The notes: generated from the sequence alone by a model not told the origin. Shown: positions 1-8,593, counted from the first letter of the stretch. The stretch is DNA of 64,000 nt from JABAQJ01 sp046327745 (GCA_046327745.1 JAXLXV010000017.1:88072-152071), one strand, 5' to 3'. A program made the numbers and translations.

Positions 1-1
1 C

Positions 2-469
2 TTCTCGGCGGTCCCCACGGCCTTTCGCGTTGTAGCTGGCGATGCAGCCTGGTGGGCGAACTGCGCGTGGGACGCCTTGGGCATCGCCGCTGCCCTGCAC
101 CGCGATGTGCGGGTCGAGACGACGTGCGCCGATTGCCGTGACCCGATGGTGTTAACGGTGACGCATGGCGACCTCGCGCCGGCGACGGGGATCGCACACT
201 TCGCCGTGCCTGCCGCGGATTGGTGGAAGGACATCGGGTTCACTTGAGCGACCATACGTCTCTTCCGGTCGGAAGAACATGTACAAGCATGGGCTCATGG
301 CGCTGGTCGTCAGCCAGGAAGCGTGATACCGCTCCCGCAATTGTGGGAGCTGGCAAAGGTATGGTATGCGGATCGCTTGTCACCCGGCTGGCACCGACGC
401 ACGGCCGCAGAGAGTCAGGCGCTATTCACCGCGGTGGGGTTGCGCGGACCATTCTGGACGTTGTCTTGA
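2..469 (+). CDS. merB: Organomercurial lyase (MerB family), predicted selenoprotein, 5' partial
   Basis: MerB cleaves the carbon-mercury bond of organomercurials, releasing Hg(II) for reduction. The 5' end lies outside the window. In the frame starting at base 2 the protein reads FSAVPTAFRV, then CAWDALGI, matching the catalytic Cys-x-x-Asp of MerB (Cys96/Asp99 in the R831b enzyme); here Cys is at 62-64 and Asp at 71-73. The second catalytic position (Cys159 in R831b) is TGA at 245-247, in context DIGFT-TGA-ATIRLFRSEEH. The same frame then stays open to TGA 467-469 with family-like sequence (LFRSEEH, LWELAKVWYADRLSP). The spacing from first Cys to TGA (61 residues) is close to the family's 63. 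A hairpin of bacterial SECIS type follows the TGA. I therefore read it as selenocysteine. A nonsense mutation is the alternative, but intact coding sequence downstream argues against it. It converges with the MFS gene, 9 bases away. Confidence 0.85.
255..283 (+). promoter_or_regulatory. Bacterial SECIS-like hairpin in the merB coding sequence
   Basis: A 6-bp perfect stem (TCTTCC 261-266 with GGAAGA 271-276) closes the tetraloop GGTC (267-270). Below a small internal loop (C260 opposite A277-C278), a second 5-bp helix pairs 255-259 with 279-283, including one G-U. The apical loop starts 19 nt after the TGA and begins with GG. Bacterial SECIS elements are known to need a short apical loop about 16-37 nt after the UGA with G among its first two bases, and this fits. 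It would recruit SelB with Sec-tRNA. The selA, selB, selC and selD genes are not in this window. Confidence 0.8.
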
Positions 470-478
470 CCGTGCGCC

Positions 479-1735
479 TCAGCTCACGCGGCGTTCGATC
501 CGCTTGAGCTGACGGAGTGCGGGAACGCGCCAGGCAGTGATGCTCACCACGGCCAGCGTCATGGAGCCACCAAAGATGACGGACGGCACCGTGCCTATGA
601 GCCGGGCTGCCGCCCCTGACTCAAAGGCCCCCAGCTCGTTCGAGCTGCCGATGAAAATGGCGTTCACGGCGGAGACGCGTCCCATCAGCTCGGTCGGCGT
701 CATAACCTGAATGAGCGTGGAGCGTATGACAGCGGAGATGTTGTCGGCGGCGCCACTGACGACCAGCAACGCCATCGACAGCCAAAACTCGCGCGACAGG
801 GCAAACCCGATCATGCAACAGCCGAAGATGGCCACCACGGTCACCAGCGTTCGACCGGCCTGTTGAAAGGGGCCGCGATGCGCGACCACGATCGCCATGC
901 ACACGGCGCCGATGCCTGGCCCGGCCTGCAACAACCCAAGTCCCTGAGCACCCACATGCAGGATCTCCGTGGCAAAGACCGGCATGAGTGCCACCGCACC
1001 ACCAAACAGCACGGCAAAGAGATCCAGCGTGAGCGCCCCGAGCAGTACGCGTTCTTTGCGCACGAAGGCAATGCCTTCGGCCAAGCTTTCACGAATCGAC
1101 GTACTGACGTTGGCCCGCGGCATTGGCACGTACCGAATAGCGGCCATCGCCAAGAGGGCGATCGCTGCAAACCCCAGGTTCACGGTGTACGCCGTTCGCG
1201 CGCCCAACTTGCCGAGCAGCAGGCCGCCGAGGGCCGGGCCCAGCACACTGCCCAGCTGCCAGGTGGAACTCCGCCAAGTAGCGGCGTTCACGAACGTCTC
1301 CCGCGGCACGATTTCCGCCACCAACGCGGAGCGTGACGACTGCAGGAAGGAACGGGCGATGCCGCACATGCCGATGACCACGTAGTACGGCCAGACGGAC
1401 GCAGGTAGTGACGACCCGGCGGCAAAGCTCATGAGGGCGATCGCCGCCACCACGAGCACCGCCAGCGCGCGCAGCGAGATACCCCGCCGGTCCCCTCGAT
1501 CCACGATGTGTCCGGCGAGGAGCGCCACCAGGACATACGGAATCACCTCCGCCAGCCCGATAAGGCCTAACGATAGCGGGTCACGGGTGATCTGATAGAC
1601 CTGCCACGACACCACCACCGCCTGTACCTGGGAGGCCATGGTCATGGTCAGCAGAGAGGCGACGAACCACCGGAAGTTCCCGATGCGCAGGGCGGCGTAC
1701 GGTTCGTGTACGTCGGAGGAGGGGGCGGTGGTCAC
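479..1735 (-). CDS. MFS transporter, enterobactin-exporter-like (MFS_3)
   Basis: A 418-residue inner-membrane protein with about 12 hydrophobic segments. The loop between the second and third segments has the MFS signature form (GHIVDRGDRRG). The overall sequence resembles the EntS-like MFS_3 family, which exports siderophores or other small molecules by proton antiport; the actual substrate cannot be read from sequence. The start is GTG at 1735-1733 with no clear Shine-Dalgarno. It is on the same strand as the kelch gene upstream but is separated from it by a strong terminator hairpin, so it probably has its own promoter. Its 3' end converges on the merB gene with a 9-base gap. Confidence 0.85.
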   Translation of the reverse strand: MTTAPSSDVHEPYAALRIGNFRWFVASLLTMTMASQVQAVVVSWQVYQITRDPLSLGLIGLAEVIPYVLVALLAGHIVDRGDRRGISLRALAVLVVAAIALMSFAAGSSLPASVWPYYVVIGMCGIARSFLQSSRSALVAEIVPRETFVNAATWRSSTWQLGSVLGPALGGLLLGKLGARTAYTVNLGFAAIALLAMAAIRYVPMPRANVSTSIRESLAEGIAFVRKERVLLGALTLDLFAVLFGGAVALMPVFATEILHVGAQGLGLLQAGPGIGAVCMAIVVAHRGPFQQAGRTLVTVVAIFGCCMIGFALSREFWLSMALLVVSGAADNISAVIRSTLIQVMTPTELMGRVSAVNAIFIGSSNELGAFESGAAARLIGTVPSVIFGGSMTLAVVSITAWRVPALRQLKRIERRVS

Positions 1736-1761
1736 GTGGCGAAAAATATCGCCGGGAAAGC

Positions 1762-1799
1762 CATCGCGCCCTCGCAGGTCGACTTGCGAGGGCGCGATG
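1762..1799 (-). terminator. Rho-independent terminator of the kelch gene
   Basis: A 15-bp perfect inverted repeat (1762-1776 with 1785-1799) encloses GGTCGACT. On the minus strand it is followed by a T-rich stretch ending ATATTTTTCG. It lies just after the kelch gene stop at 1823 and before the MFS start at 1735. Confidence 0.75.
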
Positions 1800-1822
1800 A
1801 ACTACGATGCGCTAACGTACGC

Positions 1823-3676
1823 TTACGGCGTGTACTTCCGTGTCGCGGTGGTGGTGGTGCCGTTCTGCCGGAACCCTCCGAACGTGTAGATCTGGCCGGA
1901 CACGACGGCGCTGGTCGTAAATCCCAAAGCCTCAGGAGCGATCGACCGCGAGGACCATGTCTTGGTACCACCGTCAAAGCGGCTCACCGTGTTCTGATTC
2001 ACACCGGCGTTGTTCACACCGAAGAACTGGTACACGGCCGTACCGACTGCGCCACCCGACGACCCAACCACCGTCGCCGGCGAGCTTGGGCCGCTCACCC
2101 ATCCCTGCGTCGTGGTATTGAAGCCGTCGATGGAGTTGTTCAGTCCACCCGAACCCCGGCCGCCGACCACCACAAAATAATTGGCAACGCCGACCGCCAT
2201 ACCTTCGCTGTGGGAGTTGGTCGCATTGGCAATCGTCGTCCAGCTGTTGGTGGCTGGCGTGTACACATAGACCTTCTTGCCATCGAAGGTTGATCCGTCA
2301 GCACCAACGGCCACGTAGATCTTGCCGGCCACCACGCCCGCGGAGGCAAAGCCGATGGGTGTGGGCGCCGTGGCGCGGCTGGTCCAAATGTTTGTCGCGG
2401 GGTCGTACTCGAACACGGTATTGGTGGCGCTGCTGGCCGTGTCGCCAGCGAATCCACCGATCAAGTACACTTTGCCATTCACGGCAGCGCCGGCTGCGGC
2501 CCAGCGGCCGGCGGGAAGCGGCGCCACCGTGCTCCAGCTGTCGGTGACGCTGTTGTAGCGCTCGACGCTATTCAACGGCGTAATGCCGGCATTCGCGCGG
2601 CCACCCATGACATAGACATCACCGTTGACGCTGGCGGACGACAGGTAGGCGCGGGCCGTCGGCATGGCGGTCTGCGTCACCCACCAGTCACCAGGGGTGT
2701 ACTTCTGCACGCTGGCCTCGATGGCATTGGCTGTGTTACCACCGACGACGTAGAGTTCACCATTCAGGACATTGCCCGACGCTGAGCCGACCGCGATCGG
2801 CATGTTGGCGCGTGCCACCCAAGTCCCGCCCTTCGCATCCAAGTATTCGCTCGTGTTCAGGGCGCCGGCCGTGGTGTAACCTGCAGCCGAGACGGCGACG
2901 TTGTTGATCACGCCCGTCACGTGTGATACGCGTTGCGTCAGATGCCCCGGACCGGGGGTCCATGCATTCGTTGCCGGATCGTACACATCCACGCCGCTGC
3001 CAACCGTTCCATTGTCCCAGTACACCTTGCCGTTCACCGCGTACACGGTGCCGCCAGAATGCGTCCCCGGAGCGTTCGGGAGTTGCGCCCATCCGTTGGT
3101 GACCGGGTCGTACCGCAGGAGCTTTCCCGTTTCTCCGCTAAAATCGCAGCCGATCCCTACGTACATGATGTTGCCCAGCGCCGTTGATCCGCCGCACGCG
3201 CCGGGAATGGGCATGGCAGTGCGCGTGGTCCATACGTTGGCCACCGGATCGTACACATTAAGCACTGACTGATACGCCGTGCCGTTCCAGCCGCCCGGTA
3301 CGTACACCAGGGAGCCTAACGTCGTCGCTCCGAGCTGCGAATTAAGTTTGGTAGGCAGCGGCGCCTTCGTGGCCCAGCTGTTGGTGCTTGGCGTCCATTC
3401 GGTCACGAGGTTGTAGATCGACGTAGCATCCGAGCCTCCGATGACATATAGCCGCCCATTCGCCGACGCGGTGACCGTGTACGAACGCGCCACGGGCATA
3501 GGAGCAATCGTCGTCCATTGATTGCTTGCCTGGATTGAGCCGCTGGTCACCGAGAGATCGAATTCCGAGCTGGCGGCAGTCGGCGCCAGCGATGGCGAGG
3601 GGCTCTCACTCGAGCAGGCACTGAACAGGACGATGGCGACTGTGGCAACCACGGAACGACGGCGCGTACGAATCAC
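1823..3676 (-). CDS. Kelch-repeat lipoprotein
   Basis: A predicted surface or periplasmic lipoprotein of 617 residues. GTG at 3676-3674 is chosen as start because GGAGAA lies 6-7 bases before it and the product then begins directly with a signal peptide ending in lipobox FSAC. The open frame extends upstream to 3934, but that part lacks such features and overlaps the divergent gene. The rest is tandem kelch motifs of about 48 residues (YVIGG, YVPGG, YVMGG, YLIGG followed by YDPATNAW-type strands), enough for about two beta-propellers. Kelch propellers bind proteins or glycans; no catalytic residues are evident. A CRP-type palindrome lies about 90 bases upstream of the start, and a strong terminator follows the stop. 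Confidence 0.88.
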   Translation of the reverse strand: MIRTRRRSVVATVAIVLFSACSSESPSPSLAPTAASSEFDLSVTSGSIQASNQWTTIAPMPVARSYTVTASANGRLYVIGGSDATSIYNLVTEWTPSTNSWATKAPLPTKLNSQLGATTLGSLVYVPGGWNGTAYQSVLNVYDPVANVWTTRTAMPIPGACGGSTALGNIMYVGIGCDFSGETGKLLRYDPVTNGWAQLPNAPGTHSGGTVYAVNGKVYWDNGTVGSGVDVYDPATNAWTPGPGHLTQRVSHVTGVINNVAVSAAGYTTAGALNTSEYLDAKGGTWVARANMPIAVGSASGNVLNGELYVVGGNTANAIEASVQKYTPGDWWVTQTAMPTARAYLSSASVNGDVYVMGGRANAGITPLNSVERYNSVTDSWSTVAPLPAGRWAAAGAAVNGKVYLIGGFAGDTASSATNTVFEYDPATNIWTSRATAPTPIGFASAGVVAGKIYVAVGADGSTFDGKKVYVYTPATNSWTTIANATNSHSEGMAVGVANYFVVVGGRGSGGLNNSIDGFNTTTQGWVSGPSSPATVVGSSGGAVGTAVYQFFGVNNAGVNQNTVSRFDGGTKTWSSRSIAPEALGFTTSAVVSGQIYTFGGFRQNGTTTTATRKYTP

Positions 3677-3765
3677 GAGCGTTCTCCAGCGTGGCAATGA
3701 GGAATGCAACGCCGCATGCACGTGGCGTTTGAGGGGAGCGCCAATCTGGTCGGGACAGCGCGACG

Positions 3766-3789
3766 AAAATGTGATATGGTTCACAACAA
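3766..3789. promoter_or_regulatory. CRP/FNR-family-like operator
   Basis: TGTGA-TATGGT-TCACA (3770-3785) is a perfect match to the TGTGA-N6-TCACA half-site arrangement of CRP, and it is flanked by A/T-rich bases in a GC-rich context. It lies between the divergent kelch gene (start 3676) and the membrane-protein gene (start 3883), so it could act on either. No CRP-family gene is in the window. Confidence 0.5.
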
Positions 3790-3882
3790 GCCACGGGAGG
3801 TTCAACGCATCCCGCCCTTGGCACGGAGTTTCTGACTCGGCGTTGAAACTGCGAAGCATTTCTCTCTGGCCGGGAAGTCCGA

Positions 3883-4605
3883 ATGACTGCACCGACATTT
3901 CGCGCGCTCGACCCAGCGAAGATCCAAGAGACACTGAGCCGACTGAGGCAACGCATCGAGGAGCGATTCCCGACGGCTGGTCTCGTCAACGTCGCCCGCG
4001 ACCTTGGCGCACTCGGTGAGCACTGCGCGGTTGAATCTGTGCAACTCGGGGTTCCCAACTGGCCACTCCGCGTTGGCGCGGGGTTGCTCCTGCTTGTCAT
4101 GCTGGCGGGTGTGATTGCCACGGTGAGTCAGTTGTGGCCGGAACGCTCGTCGTTCAATACCATCGCCGAACTCATTCAGGCGATTGACTCGGCCGTGAAT
4201 GACGCGGTGTTTCTCGGGATTGCGGTCTGGTTCTTCCTGACCTTCGAACGACGACTGAAGCGTCGCGTAGCGCTACGGACCATCCATCAGCTTCGAAGCG
4301 TTGCTCACATCGTGGACATGCATCAGTTGACCAAGGATCCAGAGCGGTTGATGTCACCACAGCCGAATACCGCGTCGTCGCCGGCTCGCACCATGACCTC
4401 GGATCAGTTGGGGCGGTACTTGGACTACTGCAGTGAGATGTTGAGCCTAACCAGCAAGCTGGCCGCGTTGTACGTGCAGCGCTTCGACGACACTGTCGTT
4501 CTGCAGGCGGTGAATGAGGTGGAGTCACTCACGAACGGTCTTTCACGAAAGATCTGGCAGAAGATCTCGATTCTCGAAGCTGGCGCGAATCGCCGGGAGG
4601 CATAG
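3883..4605 (+). CDS. Two-TM membrane protein of unknown function
   Basis: A 240-residue protein I do not recognise. An N-terminal region of about 60 polar, partly helical residues precedes two membrane segments (about residues 61-83 and 106-122). A basic patch (RRLKRRVALR) follows, then a soluble, mostly helical C-terminal half of about 110 residues. The positive patch after the second segment suggests both termini are cytoplasmic. The ATG at 3883 has a weak purine-rich stretch (GGGAAG) upstream. It is divergent from the kelch lipoprotein and shares an upstream region with a CRP-like palindrome. It could be a scaffold or sensor, but nothing in the sequence decides this. Confidence 0.7.
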   Translation: MTAPTFRALDPAKIQETLSRLRQRIEERFPTAGLVNVARDLGALGEHCAVESVQLGVPNWPLRVGAGLLLLVMLAGVIATVSQLWPERSSFNTIAELIQAIDSAVNDAVFLGIAVWFFLTFERRLKRRVALRTIHQLRSVAHIVDMHQLTKDPERLMSPQPNTASSPARTMTSDQLGRYLDYCSEMLSLTSKLAALYVQRFDDTVVLQAVNEVESLTNGLSRKIWQKISILEAGANRREA

Positions 4606-4738
4606 CCGCCGCGTGCGGGGCGGCACTCCCTGGCTGGCAGGTTCGCTGGCGCATGACGCGGAACCGTGGTCGTATTGGCATCTGCACGCTCGAGGCGGTT
4701 CGCCTGGGATCGGGGGCGAGTTATCGCGTGCGATCCCG

Positions 4739-4767
4739 TTGTCGCCCGGTTGTCGGCCCTGTATTCT
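4739..4767 (+). promoter_or_regulatory. Possible sigma-70 promoter of the cytochrome genes
   Basis: TTGTCG (4739-4744), a 17-bp spacer and TATTCT (4762-4767) lie just before the GTG start at 4774. Each hexamer matches consensus at 4 of 6 bases. If real, the transcript would be nearly leaderless. The rest of the 4606-4773 gap shows nothing recognisable. Confidence 0.3.
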
Positions 4768-4773
4768 GTGCGC

Positions 4774-5529
4774 GTGAATTGCTTCCTGCCTGCCTACGCT
4801 CCGGGCGCACGTCGACGTGGCTTCCGTCGCGTCGCGTTGACCTGCCTGACGATAATGTTGGCGCATCCGGGATGCGTCGCAGCGCAGGGAGCGACCGTAA
4901 CGCCTTTCCTGTCGCGAAAGGCTGAGGCCATGCTGCGAACGCAGCTGCCCTGTCTCGGATGCCACACGCTGGCCGGGGATGGGGGCGTCATCGGCCCGGA
5001 TTTGACCACCGTGCGCGAGCGTAGATCGTCGGCGTACATCGGCGCCATGGTGAACGATCCGCAGCGCGTGGTTCCGGGGTCGGCGATGCCACGGACCGCC
5101 ATGACGCCGGCCCTTCGTGACCTCATCGTGTCTTACCTGACGTCGCTGCCAACCGGACGGCCCGCGCCTGATGCGGCACCGCCGACGCCTAACGCGGTGG
5201 CCTCTCCTGCCGATGGCGCAGGACTGTACCAACGGTGGTGCGCGTCGTGTCACGGGGCGTCCGGGCGCGGTGACGGGCCAAATGCCTCACACCTTCCAGT
5301 GCGTCCCGCGGTGCATGCCTCGCGGGACGCCATGTCTCTTCGTTCTGACGACGCGCTGTACGATACGATCGCCGGCGGTGGGCTGATCATGAATCGGAGC
5401 GCGCGCATGCCGGCCTTTGGGGCGACGCTGTCCGACGCGCAGATTCGAACCTTGGTCGCGTACATCCGGTCACTGTGCGGATGTCAGGGGCCAGCGTGGT
5501 CGCGCGATGGCGCGACACCCAAGCCGTGA
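4774..5529 (+). CDS. Exported diheme cytochrome c
   Basis: A periplasmic electron carrier of 251 residues. GTG at 4774 places a basic N-terminus (RRRGFRR) and hydrophobic signal segment at the beginning, with cleavage near VAAQ; the open frame continues upstream to 4666 without signal-like sequence. Two c-type haem sites are present: CLGCH (about residues 60-64) and CASCH (about 156-160). Both domains have Met-containing segments (GSAMPRTAM, ARMPAFGATLSD) that could supply the distal ligand, as in class I cytochromes. A Pro/Ala-rich linker joins the domains. The stop overlaps the next gene's start as GTGA, implying translational coupling and a shared role in periplasmic electron transfer. Confidence 0.88.
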   Translation: MNCFLPAYAPGARRRGFRRVALTCLTIMLAHPGCVAAQGATVTPFLSRKAEAMLRTQLPCLGCHTLAGDGGVIGPDLTTVRERRSSAYIGAMVNDPQRVVPGSAMPRTAMTPALRDLIVSYLTSLPTGRPAPDAAPPTPNAVASPADGAGLYQRWCASCHGASGRGDGPNASHLPVRPAVHASRDAMSLRSDDALYDTIAGGGLIMNRSARMPAFGATLSDAQIRTLVAYIRSLCGCQGPAWSRDGATPKP

Positions 5530-7955
5530 CGCGCAAAAGCGGGAAGAAAGGGAGCGGCGCCCAGCGTCCGGCGCGCAAATCGGGCGCCGAAGGCACTCCG
5601 CGCATCGGTCCACCTAACGCCGGCCCGCGGCTCACCCGCACTCGATTGGCCTGGTTGCTCCTGGCGGTCGTCGGACTGGCTACGGCTGGCGTCTTGACCG
5701 TGTGGCCGCCGCCGCGGAACACTGGCGGCGCTCACGGGGCGTCGCTGCCGGCCCCGCGAATGACGTTCACGGACTCGACGATCGCCGACAGCGATTTTGT
5801 CGGATCGGCCGCTTGCGCGTCATGCCACGCCGGCCAGTACGCGGCGTGGACACGGTCCACGCACGGCAACGCCGGAGGCCTTCCGGGCACCGTGCGCCTG
5901 GTCGGCAGCTTCAACGGGACGCCAATCCGGTTCAAGGATGCGGTGGTCACGCCATCAATGCGGGAAGGCCGGCCAACCTTCACCATCCGACAGAACGCCC
6001 GGCCGGACCGCGTCGTTCGGGTGGACGGGGTCATCGGCGGCGGCCACATGGCCGGTGGTGGCACCCAGGGGTTCGTGACACGGATTGACGATGGCACCTA
6101 CCGATTCGTCCCCTTTGACTTCTCGCGCCACTCGAACACCTGGTTCTGCAACACCATTGGGCGCGGGAACCACGGCTGGGTGCCGGTCACCCCGGATCTC
6201 TCCATTGCCGCCTGCATCGACTGGCCCCCGTCGCGGGCGTTAGGCGACGACACCCGCTTCAGCAACTGCGCCTCATGCCATGGCAGTCAGATCACGACAC
6301 AGGCGGACAGCGCCGCTCAAGGTTATCGGACGCATTTCACGGCGCTCAACATCAATTGCGAATCGTGCCACGGCCCCGGACGTCACCATATCGCCCTGGC
6401 GCGTGACTCCGCGGCTATCGCCTCGGGCAAGCTCGGCATGGCCGCTCTGGCGACCTACCCGAAGGATTCTTCGTTAGGTGTCTGCTGGCAGTGTCATGCG
6501 CTCAAGGACCAGCTACGACCGAATTTTGTGTCCGGAAAGCCGCTGGAGGCGTACTATTCCACTCGCACCCCGCAGTTGGGCGATGAAGCCTACCTGCCCG
6601 ACGGTCGCGTACGCACGTTCGCCTACCAGCAGGGGCACTTGTACAGCGACTGCTACGTGAATGGTGGCATGACGTGCACCTCATGCCACGATCCGCACTC
6701 GCAGCAGTATCGTGACGTGGTCGGGAATCCCCTGCCCGGCCGTTTTGACGATCGGCAATGTACCAGCTGCCACGCCAGCAAGGCGGCGAACCCGACGCTA
6801 CATACCAAACACGCCGCCTCGTCGGCGGGCAGCCGTTGCACCTCATGCCACATGCCGTACCTGCAGGAACCAGAGATCGGAACGGCGATCCGCTACTCGA
6901 GGTCGGACCACGCCATTCCCATTCCGCGTCCCGCGTTCGACTCGTCCCAGGGCGTGGTCAGTGCCTGCCGCACCTGCCATCAGGACAAGAGCGAGTCGAC
7001 CCTGAATGCCCAGATGGTCGCATGGTACGGTGAGATCAAGCCGCATCCCCGGGCCATCGACGCGCTGGTCCGCGCCCGCACAATCTCGGATCGGGGACAG
7101 GTGGCCAAGTTGCTGCTGGTGCCTGATGAGCGCTTGACCGCGGTGTTGTTCGATGGGATGGCCTACTTCCTGGACCATCACCTCGACGCCGACATGGATG
7201 GCTTGGAGCGCGACATCGTCTCTCGACTGACGCAGCTGGCGAAGCACACCGACTTAGACGTCCGCGCGTTGGCCCTGGCCTCACTGCATTTCGCGGCCGG
7301 GAACGATGGCGCGGTGCATTCGACCCTGGTTTCGGCGCTCGATCAGGCCGGGCGAGACGAAGTCAACCTGCGTGCCCGGTGGGGGGTGATCCTCGGGTAC
7401 CTCGCAGACAAGCTCCGGAACAATGGTCAGTCCCCTGCAGCGATCGCGACGTATCGCAAGGCAATCGAGGTCACGCCGAGCAATCCCAAACTCTACCTCA
7501 ACCTCGGGCTCGCCTACACGCAGGCACGCGACCTGGTGAACGGTATTGCGCAATATCGACGGTCGCTCGAGCTCGACCCTCGTCAGGCGCTGGCGCTCAT
7601 CAACCTGGGGATCGCCCTCGACGAACAGGGGAATCCGGCGGAGGCAGCAGCGACCTACCGCAAGGCGCTCGCGCTGAACCCGCGCGATCCCATGGCGAAC
7701 TTCAACCTTGGCAACATCGCGCTCAAGGCCGGGGACTGGGCGCAAGCAGCCGCGCAGTACGAGAAGACGGTGGCCGCCGATCCGTCCATCGCCGTCGCCC
7801 ACTTCTATCTGGCGCGGGCCCGGCTGCGACTGGGCGACGCCCGGGAATCGCTCCGACAGGTCGAACTGGGCCTCGAGTTTGATCCATCGAACGACGAGGG
7901 ACTTCGAGCCCGCGATCAGTTGCGCCGGATGGTGGAGTCGGGCACCGGTCGCTGA
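5526..7955 (+). CDS. Octahaem cytochrome c with C-terminal TPR domain
   Basis: An 809-residue protein with a basic N-terminus, one signal/anchor segment (LAWLLLAVVGLATAGVLTV) and a periplasmic body. Eight CxxCH motifs start at about residues 97, 248, 278, 320, 384, 412, 438 and 481. The haem region resembles the cytochrome c554/NrfA-related multihaem group. From about residue 620 to the end there are at least four TPRs (NPKLYLNLGLAYTQ, PRQALALINLGIALDEQ, NPRDPMANFNLGNIAL). TPRs bind proteins, so this may dock to partners. The chosen start is GTG 5526, overlapping the upstream stop (GTGA); an in-frame ATG at 5475 is an alternative. The reaction is unknown. It overlaps the convergent gene by 40 bases. 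Confidence 0.85.
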   Translation: MTRKSGKKGSGAQRPARKSGAEGTPRIGPPNAGPRLTRTRLAWLLLAVVGLATAGVLTVWPPPRNTGGAHGASLPAPRMTFTDSTIADSDFVGSAACASCHAGQYAAWTRSTHGNAGGLPGTVRLVGSFNGTPIRFKDAVVTPSMREGRPTFTIRQNARPDRVVRVDGVIGGGHMAGGGTQGFVTRIDDGTYRFVPFDFSRHSNTWFCNTIGRGNHGWVPVTPDLSIAACIDWPPSRALGDDTRFSNCASCHGSQITTQADSAAQGYRTHFTALNINCESCHGPGRHHIALARDSAAIASGKLGMAALATYPKDSSLGVCWQCHALKDQLRPNFVSGKPLEAYYSTRTPQLGDEAYLPDGRVRTFAYQQGHLYSDCYVNGGMTCTSCHDPHSQQYRDVVGNPLPGRFDDRQCTSCHASKAANPTLHTKHAASSAGSRCTSCHMPYLQEPEIGTAIRYSRSDHAIPIPRPAFDSSQGVVSACRTCHQDKSESTLNAQMVAWYGEIKPHPRAIDALVRARTISDRGQVAKLLLVPDERLTAVLFDGMAYFLDHHLDADMDGLERDIVSRLTQLAKHTDLDVRALALASLHFAAGNDGAVHSTLVSALDQAGRDEVNLRARWGVILGYLADKLRNNGQSPAAIATYRKAIEVTPSNPKLYLNLGLAYTQARDLVNGIAQYRRSLELDPRQALALINLGIALDEQGNPAEAAATYRKALALNPRDPMANFNLGNIALKAGDWAQAAAQYEKTVAADPSIAVAHFYLARARLRLGDARESLRQVELGLEFDPSNDEGLRARDQLRRMVESGTGR

Positions 7956-8428
7956 CGCGGCCGGCGAGGCTTTGCAGCTGGCGGAGGAAGCAGCGCCAAC
8001 GCTTGACGGCGAAGGGCGCCCGCCACCGCCGTCACGTCACCGGCCTCCGCGGTCGTCCGCACCTCCTCAAAATCCTTGTCGGCTGCAAAGAGGCTCCACG
8101 TGGTGCCAGCCTCCCCGTCGCGGCGAGTGAACGTCAGCGCGCCAGCGGTCACCCCGGGCTCGTCCAACGTCACCCGCCACTCCTGCGGTACGCGACGCGA
8201 ACGCCGCCGAGCGCGCGTCACGGCGAAGATGGAGTCGGCGAAATGCCTGGCATCCTTCGCCAATACCACGAGGACCACCGTCCGCTGCGCGTCCGCCATG
8301 GCCATACGCACCTGCGACGAGTCGGCAGCTGCGATTTCTATCGCCCAATCACCGACCAAGAGGCGCGAGGCAGTCGACGTAGTTTGGGCATGACTCGCCG
8401 TAGGCGCCAAGGCGAAGCATGCGAGCAC
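7916..8428 (-). CDS. Small secreted protein, function unknown
   Basis: I do not recognise this 170-residue protein. It begins with a hydrophobic signal (LACFALAPTASHA) and a likely A-x-A cleavage before QTT. The mature part alternates short beta-like stretches (DWAIEIAAAD, TVVLVVLAK, WRVTLDEPGVTAGALTFTRR) and ends in a Pro/Arg-rich tail. The GTG at 8428 may not be the true start: a GGAGGGT stretch lies about 60 bases further upstream and the frame stays open, so the signal peptide may be longer. Its 3' end overlaps the octahaem cytochrome gene on the opposite strand by 40 bases. Confidence 0.6.
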   Translation of the reverse strand: MLACFALAPTASHAQTTSTASRLLVGDWAIEIAAADSSQVRMAMADAQRTVVLVVLAKDARHFADSIFAVTRARRRSRRVPQEWRVTLDEPGVTAGALTFTRRDGEAGTTWSLFAADKDFEEVRTTAEAGDVTAVAGALRRQALALLPPPAAKPRRPRQRPVPDSTIRRN

Positions 8429-8593
8429 GCCGGCGGATTGGCGCAGGACGGCGAAGCAGTGACGCGTGTAGCGGATGGGTCACCCTCCAAAGCAGGATTC
8501 TTTCGTCAACAAGATATGGCGTAACTGCTGGGCCGGGCGCAATTTTCCCCTCGTCGTACCACCATTTCTCCTCCTCCTTCGTTCGAGGTTCTG

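Noticed and set aside
239..260. Frameshift or sequencing error as the explanation of the merB stop
   Set aside because: The same frame continues with MerB-like sequence directly after the TGA, so no indel is needed. A Cys TGC/TGT misread as TGA remains formally possible but does not account for the hairpin.
220..507. Plus-strand 95-residue open frame over the merB 3' region
   Set aside because: It is out of frame with the MerB reading, has no recognisable features and overlaps the selenoprotein reading, which has motifs on both sides of the TGA.
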